DNA of 64,000 nt from Bacteroidales bacterium (lineage in GTDB: Bacteria; Bacteroidota; Bacteroidia; Bacteroidales; P3). Within the stretch, counting starts at the first letter, position 1, and every line of letters begins with the position of its first letter. A model generated the notes under the pieces. The model saw only the letters and a list, made by a program, of their open reading frames with translations, was not told where the DNA came from and did not search any database. Shown here piece by piece: positions 57,977 to 64,000 of the stretch. Location: the NCBI GenBank assembly GCA_016292015.1, contig JAEEZY010000031.1:1-64000 (forward strand). The letters run 5' to 3'. A program made the translations under genes and the position numbers.

Positions 57977-58903
57977 TTATTCAGCATACTCGTAGTAGGT
58001 GGTGTGGGTGGTAGTTGACGTATAGTATTCACCATAGCTACTGGTATTGCTGGTGCTTACAGAGATGGGGTATTTGCCATCATACTCGTAAGTGTAGGTA
58101 TCGGTATTCGACTCGCCAGCGCTGCCGTTCTCAGCCCATGTGGTCTTCTCGGTGAGGACGTTGTTCTCGTTGAGGAATGACATTCCACCTTCGCCAACGC
58201 TGACATAGCAGCCATAGAACGGGTTCTTGTTCTTGTCGAAGGTGTATTCGGCGGTGTAGGTCTCGTTGCCGTAGGTCATAACCATCTTGGTGACATTGCC
58301 ACCATCGTTGGTGAGGTCGATGGTCCGAGTGACTGTGGCGCTAGCCTTAGCGGATTTACGCAAAGCGTCGATTGCACTTCTGGTGGGCAGGATCATACCC
58401 AGGGCATACTCGGCAGATTTGGTCAGATCGACCTCTTCGATGTGGGTAACAACGATCTTGACGATCTTCTTGCCGTCGTGGGTGACATCGTATGTGCGAG
58501 CCAGCTTGCCCTCAACGTACTCCTCAATCTTCGTGATCTTGCTGCCGTCGTAGGTGTAAGTCGTATATTCATCGTTCGACACAGCGGTCTTGACAAGTTG
58601 CTTGCCATCATAGGTCATAGTGAGTTTGTACGAGAAATCAGACATCCTGGTCGTTCTGTTGTAGTTGTAGTAGGAAATCGAGGAGAGCAACTTGCCGTCC
58701 CATTCCCATTTCTCGGTCATGTGTTTCGGAGTGGTGTCGTACTCGGTGACAGATGTACCAGAGTAAGAACTCGTTGTGGAGTATAACGTTGACTGATGGA
58801 TGGCGGCAATCTTCTCTTTAGGATTGTACACGCCTTCCTTGGTGCAGGACACTGTTGCCAGCAACATGGCCACAGTTGCCATAAAAACTAATGTCTTTTT
58901 CAT
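57977..58903 (-). CDS. YD-type repeat lipoprotein A
   Basis: 308 residues. Lipobox at Cys20 (LLATVSC), TKEGVYNPKEKI directly after it, then a chain of YD-like strands (EWDGKLLSSISYYN, TYDGKQLVKTAV, TYDGSKITKIEEY, THDGKKIVKIVV, TYTYEYDGKYPISV) and a C-terminus TTYYEYAE. Such repeats wrap into a beta sheet in RHS/YD proteins, but the spacing here is that of Bacteroidota DUF-type surface lipoproteins. It is paralogous to the next gene. Confidence 0.72.
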   Translation of the reverse strand: MKKTLVFMATVAMLLATVSCTKEGVYNPKEKIAAIHQSTLYSTTSSYSGTSVTEYDTTPKHMTEKWEWDGKLLSSISYYNYNRTTRMSDFSYKLTMTYDGKQLVKTAVSNDEYTTYTYDGSKITKIEEYVEGKLARTYDVTHDGKKIVKIVVTHIEEVDLTKSAEYALGMILPTRSAIDALRKSAKASATVTRTIDLTNDGGNVTKMVMTYGNETYTAEYTFDKNKNPFYGCYVSVGEGGMSFLNENNVLTEKTTWAENGSAGESNTDTYTYEYDGKYPISVSTSNTSSYGEYYTSTTTHTTYYEYAE

Positions 58904-59015
58904 GATTGTGTAAATTTAATTGAACTAATGGTTAATTGTCTTCTGAAATAACTTTTGTTTACGATGTTTTAGTATATCGCCCTTGAAAAAACTTGCATTG
59001 GCAACATTTACCATC

Positions 59016-59918
59016 TCACTCTCCATATTCATAATATGTGGTAGATGTAGTAGTAGTGGACACCCCATCATCCGAAACCGAAGCTGTGGTCGTCACTGTT
59101 TCGGGGTAGTCATCTGCATTATAGGTATAGGCATACTTCTGATTGGTTGGCAGTTCGAGTCCCTCCATCGGCAAAGAATTTATCAGCCCACTGCTCTTTG
59201 CTTCCACAACATTGTTCTTGCTCAACGCCGAAGGTCCCAGCGTAGCATAGCATCCTTGCATCGGATTCTTCATCTTGTCGTAGGTGAAGTTTACGGTCAT
59301 GATAGTCATACCACTTACGACCACCGCAAGTTTGGTCATGTTCTTGTCAGTGTAAGAGAAGTTGAGGCTTATGCCCATCGCTTGCTTTGACCTGGAACAG
59401 CCGGTCAACACCGCAATGTCAGCCACCTGCCGCGGGACGACCATAGAGAGGCTGCGCTTTGCAAAGTCCGCCCCGATCGAGTCGGGTATATCAACCGACA
59501 TCTTCATCTTGCTGATGAACGAACCGTCATGCTCGACATCGGCAGCAAACAGCACCTCGCCACCCGACACCATCGATATCTTTGTCAGTTTTCCAGACTT
59601 ATAGACATATTCAGTGTAGTAGTCGCCGCTCTCGTCCGAAAGTTTCACCAAACGCTTGCCCTCATAACTAAGCAACCGCTTACCGGCAGACGTACCGTCC
59701 TCATTATACGACACCATCTCTTTCAACAAGTTGCCATCCCATATCCATTCTTCCGACTTATATTTCCCGACTGTTGTGGTTTCACCATTCAACACTTTTG
59801 TTTCCTGATGATACACAGCCACTATCTTCTCCTTCGGGCTGAACACACCATCTTTCTTACAGGAAACGGCAGCCATCGAGATTGCGGCGATCAAAACGAT
59901 GCAAAGAAATCTGTTCAT
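59016..59918 (-). CDS. YD-type repeat lipoprotein B (paralogue)
   Basis: 300 residues. Same architecture as lipoprotein A: lipobox (MAAVSC), KKDGVFSPKEKIVAVY, repeats (IWDGNLLKEMVSYN, SYEGKRLVKLSD, VYKSGKLTKISM, EHDGSFISKMKM, FTYDKMKNPMQGCYATLG) and the terminal TTYYEYGE. Identity with A is moderate, so the duplication is not recent. No function known. Confidence 0.72.
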   Translation of the reverse strand: MNRFLCIVLIAAISMAAVSCKKDGVFSPKEKIVAVYHQETKVLNGETTTVGKYKSEEWIWDGNLLKEMVSYNEDGTSAGKRLLSYEGKRLVKLSDESGDYYTEYVYKSGKLTKISMVSGGEVLFAADVEHDGSFISKMKMSVDIPDSIGADFAKRSLSMVVPRQVADIAVLTGCSRSKQAMGISLNFSYTDKNMTKLAVVVSGMTIMTVNFTYDKMKNPMQGCYATLGPSALSKNNVVEAKSSGLINSLPMEGLELPTNQKYAYTYNADDYPETVTTTASVSDDGVSTTTTSTTYYEYGE

Positions 59919-59974
59919 GATTATAAACTATTTTGATAATTTGATTTCACATTTACTTAAACGTAAAAAAGAGA

Positions 59975-60592
59975 TCATTGTTTCTTCTTGGAGAATAACG
60001 GAAGAATCTCTGCCTCAAACACGTCCTTCCTCACTATGCGATAATGAAAGTTATAGGTGGAATTGAACGAGTAGCTGTGATGCACCGTGTAGCCTCCCCT
60101 TTCCAGCAACGACTCGATAGACTCGCTGTCAAGTGTGAAATGCCCAGGCGCAGGTTTCATCTTGACCAGGATGTTCTCCAACTGACTCCAACGGTATTTC
60201 CATTCCTCTATCGTCATTGGCTTCGGCGGGTTGACGCTCTTGCAAAGACACCCTACCAGTTTTGCCGCTGACAGCTTACCATTCTTCACCAGCTTAAGGT
60301 TAACCCTCACATAGTTACCCTCGCAACCGGTATATTGATAATCCGGCCCGCCAAATGTCTTTGTTTTTTCCACTTCGGCCTCGATGTGTTTCAATGCCGA
60401 CACACTGTCGATAGTCAAGTGCGCAGGGCCGAACACATCCTGAAAACAGAACTTATAGACATCGCACAAGTCCGACTGCGGGAACTCATTCATGTAATCT
60501 TGCAGACTTTTGCGACAGTCGTCTTGTGCTTTCACAGCGCCCGAAGATGACATTACAACCACCATCGTCAATATTATTTTCAGATATTTCAT
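59975..60592 (-). CDS. Exported protein of unknown function, coupled to ade
   Basis: 205 residues from the ATG at 60592, one base after the ade stop; a longer frame upstream lies inside ade. Signal peptide 1-23 (ends AVKAQ). Mature part begins DDCRKSLQDYMNEFPQSDLC and has several cysteines (DDC, DLC, FCFQD, GCEGN, GCLCK), so disulfides are likely. I know this only as a conserved Bacteroidales hypothetical. The 1-nt spacing shows operon membership with adenine deaminase but no metabolic logic is evident. Confidence 0.7.
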   Translation of the reverse strand: MKYLKIILTMVVVMSSSGAVKAQDDCRKSLQDYMNEFPQSDLCDVYKFCFQDVFGPAHLTIDSVSALKHIEAEVEKTKTFGGPDYQYTGCEGNYVRVNLKLVKNGKLSAAKLVGCLCKSVNPPKPMTIEEWKYRWSQLENILVKMKPAPGHFTLDSESIESLLERGGYTVHHSYSFNSTYNFHYRIVRKDVFEAEILPLFSKKKQ

Positions 60593-60593
60593 A

Positions 60594-62255
60594 TCACATT
60601 TCCACGAAACCAAACTTACTGAAATCAAACAGCCCTTTGTCGGTAAGCTTCAGATGCGGTATCACCGGGAGTGCCATGAACGAGAGAGTCATGAACGGCG
60701 ACGAGAGCCTGCATCCAAGTTCTCTCGTCTTGTGGTTGAGTCTCACATAGGCACCAGCCACCTTTTCCGCCGACTCCGGAGACATCAAACCTGCCACGGG
60801 AAGCGGTAGCACATCGACATTATCGCCGTCACAGACGGCTATTCCACCCTTCTCTTGTATCAGACGGTTCATTGCTTTCGTTATCGAGCAGTCATCCACT
60901 CCTACTGCTATGAGATTGTGACAGTCGTGGGCTATGGTCGATGCAATTGCACCTCTCCGCAACCCGAAACCCGATATAAAAGCCACCTGCGGGGCTGTAT
61001 CATTGCTGTAACGGTTCACCATAACAATCTTCAGCAAGTCGCGCTCCACATCCTGGACCATATTTTCCCCATCTTCCGAAAGACTTGGAGGGGCCAATCG
61101 GCATTCGGTGATTATCGACGACTCCGTCGCCCCTATCACCCTTATCCTCTCCCCAGCCCTCTTCACCAGAATGTCCTTCTCCGAGACAGTAGTCCTCACA
61201 AACCTGTTCGGCCACGAACTTGAATTCGGGGTTTCGAATTTTGATTTTCTAAGACACACCTGACCCAGACAATTGTCCTTTGAAGAAATGCACCGAACCC
61301 CATTGACATAGGTTTCCATAATATTGAAGTCCACCACATTGTCCACCACTATAAAGTCAGCCGGGTCACCCACCTGAAGCAGACCGACGGGCAGACGATA
61401 GTGCTTTACGGGCTCGACACAGGCAGCCCACAATACATTCCATATCGGATAGCCGCAGGCGACAGCCTGCGACACCATCTTGTTGATATGGCCTTCAAGC
61501 AAGTCGTCAGGATGCTTGTCGTCGGCACAGAACATAATGTTCTTAGAATGGGTTGCCAGAAGACCCTTTAGGTTGACGAAATCATTGGCAGCACTGCCTG
61601 ACCGCAGCAGTATTGACATTCCCAAAGCCAGCTTTTCTTCCGCCTCCAGAATGGAGGTACACTCGTGATCAGTCGTGATACCGGCAGACACATACTTCTC
61701 CAGAGCGTCACCAGTGAGCAGTGGAGCATGTCCGTCGATAGGTTTCCCTGCCCGCATGGCTGCATCAATCTTGCCCATCACCACAGGGTCGTCCATCACC
61801 ACACCCACGCTGTTCATCATCTCCCCCAGAGCATAAATGTCGTGCCGCCTAACAAGGTCATCTATTTCCCTCACACCAAGTTCCCCACCAGCGGTTTCGA
61901 AACCCGTCGAAGGGACACAGGACGGAGCCGCAAAGCACATCTTCATCAAGGAGTGGCGGCTGTTCTCTATCATAAATTCGACACCCTCCGTTCCCAAGAC
62001 ATTGGCAATTTCATGAGGGTCACACACCGCAGCGACAGTGCCGTGTTTCAAAGCAACACGCCCGAACTCTTCAGGCAAAAGCATAGAGCTCTCTATATGG
62101 ACATGTGCATCCACAAAGCCAGGCATTACATAGGGTGCATCCTGCGGCACAGGCGCATCGCAGTCGATAGACACGATACGACCATCCTCGACGGCTATAA
62201 CCCCATCATAGCACCTCCGATTTAGAACATCAATTATGTGAGCCGATACATTCAT
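60594..62255 (-). CDS. ade: Adenine deaminase
   Basis: 553 residues, normal length. Amidohydrolase-fold metalloenzyme converting adenine to hypoxanthine and ammonia in purine salvage. Metal-site motifs: PGFVDAHVHIESSML, VCDPHEIANVLG, DGHAPLL, TTDHECTS and CADDKHPDDL. The C-terminal Ade domain (ISGFGLRRGAIASTIAHDCHNLIAVGVDD) is present. Promoter 63 nt upstream. Confidence 0.96.
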   Translation of the reverse strand: MNVSAHIIDVLNRRCYDGVIAVEDGRIVSIDCDAPVPQDAPYVMPGFVDAHVHIESSMLLPEEFGRVALKHGTVAAVCDPHEIANVLGTEGVEFMIENSRHSLMKMCFAAPSCVPSTGFETAGGELGVREIDDLVRRHDIYALGEMMNSVGVVMDDPVVMGKIDAAMRAGKPIDGHAPLLTGDALEKYVSAGITTDHECTSILEAEEKLALGMSILLRSGSAANDFVNLKGLLATHSKNIMFCADDKHPDDLLEGHINKMVSQAVACGYPIWNVLWAACVEPVKHYRLPVGLLQVGDPADFIVVDNVVDFNIMETYVNGVRCISSKDNCLGQVCLRKSKFETPNSSSWPNRFVRTTVSEKDILVKRAGERIRVIGATESSIITECRLAPPSLSEDGENMVQDVERDLLKIVMVNRYSNDTAPQVAFISGFGLRRGAIASTIAHDCHNLIAVGVDDCSITKAMNRLIQEKGGIAVCDGDNVDVLPLPVAGLMSPESAEKVAGAYVRLNHKTRELGCRLSSPFMTLSFMALPVIPHLKLTDKGLFDFSKFGFVEM

Positions 62256-62317
62256 CTTTTATAAATATCAAATCAAACCTTGAATTCCTCACCCATCAAT
62301 CGTATTTTTCAAGACTG

Positions 62318-62325
62318 CAAAGATA
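62318..62325 (-). promoter_or_regulatory. -7 element for ade
   Basis: TATCTTTG on the minus strand; the 11-nt array begins 65 nt further upstream. Confidence 0.65.
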
Positions 62326-62390
62326 CAAAAAACTTACATGTTTATAACACCAGACCAACAGATACAGAAAAAGAAATCAATAAACAACCG

Positions 62391-62485
62391 TTATGTCGTG
62401 GTTATGTCATAGTTATGTCATGGTTATGTCGTGGTTATGTCGTGGTTATGTCGTGATTATGTCATGGTTATGTCATGGTTATGTC
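62391..62485. repeat. 11-nt tandem array, eight units plus partial (TTATGTCRTGG)
   Basis: Eight full units in exact register; the only variation is at two purine positions. The unit resembles that of the 16961 array (shared GTCRTGG). It lies in the 513-nt divergent gap 62256-62768 between ade and the ATPase gene. Confidence 0.96.
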
Positions 62486-62550
62486 AGAGACACTTGAAAG
62501 CCCATAAAGATATTGAATCACACTTGCACCAAGACTTCAAAATGGACACA

Positions 62551-62590
62551 TTTGCAAGTTAAGCAGATTTTTTTCTGCTTAACTTGCAAA
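62551..62590. repeat. Perfect 17-bp inverted repeat with a T6 loop
   Basis: Arms 62551-62567 (TTTGCAAGTTAAGCAGA) and 62574-62590 are exact complements. A related half-site TCTGCTTACTTTGCAA lies at 62710-62725, just before the ATPase promoter. No T run follows, so it is not a usual terminator. Confidence 0.92.
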
Positions 62591-62733
62591 TAGCGTCTAA
62601 CTGATTATTATCGTTTATTTTACAAGTGCAATTTAATTTTAAACACACCTTGAAGTGATATATATTAACCCTTAAAAGACATTATTTTTACAAACTAAAA
62701 GGAAAAAAATCTGCTTACTTTGCAATTTCTTTG

Positions 62734-62741
62734 TATCTTTG
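62734..62741 (+). promoter_or_regulatory. -7 element for the ATPase gene
   Basis: TATCTTTG, 27 nt before the ATG at 62769. The palindrome half-site at 62710-62725 overlaps the -33 region. Confidence 0.65.
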
Positions 62742-62768
62742 CATACGAAACCACAGAAACACAGGAAG

Positions 62769-64000
62769 ATGATATTAGACGAACATATTGAAAAACGCAT
62801 AAAAGGACGATTAAAGATAGACAATCCATGGTGGACAAACGGAAAGATTCCAGCCTATTATGGCGGAATGATGCCTAGAGCATACCTTGAAATATTCTAT
62901 CCTCTTGTGAAAAACTGCAAGATAAACCGAGCCCAGATATTGATGGGGCCAAGACGCGTGGGCAAAACGGTTATGATCTACCACACTATCCAGCGATTAA
63001 TAGACAATGGCGTCGATCCCAGCAATATTGTTTACATATCGATAGAGACACCTATATATAACGGGGTCTCACTTGAACAGTTGGTAGAAATCGCCATGAC
63101 TGCATCGGACAACAGTAACTGGCGCAACACGCAATGCTTTGTTTTCTTCGATGAGGTGCAATATCTGAAAGACTGGGAGATTCACCTGAAATCGCTTATC
63201 GACACCTACAAGAATGTACGATTTGTTGCATCGGGCAGTGCAGCGGCTGCACTTAAGAAAAGCAGCAACGAGAGCGGTGCCGGACGCTTCAGTGACTTTA
63301 GCCTACCACCACTTACCTTTTTTGAATATGTCCAACTCCGCAAGGTATCGCACCTGCTGGAAGAGTATTCCATCACATGGAACGGGCACAAAACTCACTG
63401 TTTCAAGGCCACTGACATCACAGTTCTAAACGACACCTTTATCGACTACATCAATTACGGCGGTTATCCCGAAGTGGCTTTCAACGAGCAATTACAGAAC
63501 GATCCTGGACAATATATACGCCATGACATCATTGACAAAGTACTGTTACGCGACCTGCCAAGCCTATACGGCATATCCGACGTGCAAGAACTGAACTCAC
63601 TGTTCACAATGATTGCATACAATTCCGGCAATGAGTTTTCATACGAAAGCCTAGCCTCCAACTCCGGGGTACAGAAAGACACATTGAGAAAATATGTACA
63701 GTATCTCGAAGCGGCATTCCTGATCAAGGTTATCCACAGAGCCGACAACACAGCAAAGCGATACCAAAGAGAGCACAGCTTCAAAATATACCTGACCAAC
63801 CCATCGCTGCGATGCGCCCTTTTTCAACCCATTACGATGACAGACCACGAAATCTGGGCTTTAGTAGAGACGGCCATCTACGCACAATGGATTCCACGAC
63901 TTGGAGCAAACATAGCATACGCAAACTGGAGGCTCGGGCGCAAAGAGATAGGCGAAGTTGACATTGTGGGCATAAACAGCGGACGGGGCAAAGCCGACTG
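62769..64000 (+). CDS. AAA ATPase with DUF4143 domain (cut by window edge)
   Basis: 410 codons visible. It is the AAA_14/DUF4143 family: Walker A MGPRRVGKT, Walker B FVFFDEVQYLKDWE, sensor-like VASGSAAAAL, then RDLPSLYGISDV, a winged-helix-like part (YESLASNSGVQKDTLRKYVQYLEAAFLI) and the start of the nuclease-like C-terminal region (GRKEIGEVDIVGI). These ATPases are widespread and often horizontally acquired; their function is not settled. The gene continues beyond 64000. Confidence 0.9.
   Translation, partial: MILDEHIEKRIKGRLKIDNPWWTNGKIPAYYGGMMPRAYLEIFYPLVKNCKINRAQILMGPRRVGKTVMIYHTIQRLIDNGVDPSNIVYISIETPIYNGVSLEQLVEIAMTASDNSNWRNTQCFVFFDEVQYLKDWEIHLKSLIDTYKNVRFVASGSAAAALKKSSNESGAGRFSDFSLPPLTFFEYVQLRKVSHLLEEYSITWNGHKTHCFKATDITVLNDTFIDYINYGGYPEVAFNEQLQNDPGQYIRHDIIDKVLLRDLPSLYGISDVQELNSLFTMIAYNSGNEFSYESLASNSGVQKDTLRKYVQYLEAAFLIKVIHRADNTAKRYQREHSFKIYLTNPSLRCALFQPITMTDHEIWALVETAIYAQWIPRLGANIAYANWRLGRKEIGEVDIVGINSGRGKAD

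Noticed and set aside
62391..62485. CRISPR array
   Set aside because: The 11-nt units are contiguous without spacers, and no cas genes are present.

Overview
The window reads as the chromosome of a member of the order Bacteroidales (phylum Bacteroidota). The evidence is taxon-typical. Promoters match the Bacteroidota sigma-ABfr pattern (-33 TTTG/TTG, about 19-20 nt, -7 TAnnTTTG). Start codons lack Shine-Dalgarno sequences. There are a type IX secretion C-terminal sorting domain, a TonB-receptor/DUF4249 pair, an UpxY-type NusG-like antiterminator, DUF3109, a Bacteroidota-type RpoZ and many SPII lipoproteins. I cannot name a genus. No phage, insertion sequence, CRISPR array, rRNA or replication origin is visible.

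Layout. 0-6.6 kb: the end of glycyl-tRNA synthetase, a Na/phosphate cotransporter, small lipoproteins, a TraB/GumN protein and bamD. 6.7-12.3 kb: a rightward run rpoZ-coaBC-lytic transglycosylase-uvrA. 12.4-19 kb: mostly leftward genes era, prs-rplY and a BlaI/M56-TonB regulatory pair, plus a TrmH-type methyltransferase on the other strand; the gaps hold a (TTTG)n microsatellite and 41-nt repeats. 19-24 kb: a leftward accessory stretch of lipoproteins, a T9SS cargo protein, a detached T9SS sorting-domain copy beside a G10 tract, a chagasin-like protease inhibitor, and a sigma factor with two small membrane proteins. 24-32 kb: lspA, DUF3109, DUF4249, a TonB receptor, a K+ channel and an M16 peptidase, with a 65-nt repeat present three times. 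32-38 kb: a large outer-membrane beta-barrel, fabD, an SGNH hydrolase, and a LytTR regulator with a membrane-anchored partner.

38.0-41.3 kb is the strangest part: an internally deleted DUF3127 (SSB-like) gene, a promoter followed by a hairpin-rich leader, a 40-aa acidic ORF, an unknown helical protein broken by a frameshift in a T8 run, and a DnaB-type helicase broken by one in-frame TAA. It looks like an accessory DNA-replication module in early decay. 41.5-49.5 kb: a lipoprotein plus large helical-repeat protein pair, tRNA-Gln(CUG), a Y-family polymerase with its YolD partner, and a minimal UpxY/nucleotide-sugar dehydrogenase locus. 49.5-64 kb: housekeeping genes (queG, an rlmL-like gene, nadC, cinA, ade), a short-chain fatty-acid transporter, two paralogous YD-type lipoproteins and the start of an AAA/DUF4143 ATPase.

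Across the window, intergenic DNA repeatedly holds short tandem arrays. At least eight unrelated-looking arrays have a period of exactly 11 nt; others have periods of 7 or 8 nt. These lie outside convincing genes and are the most pervasive unexplained structure.
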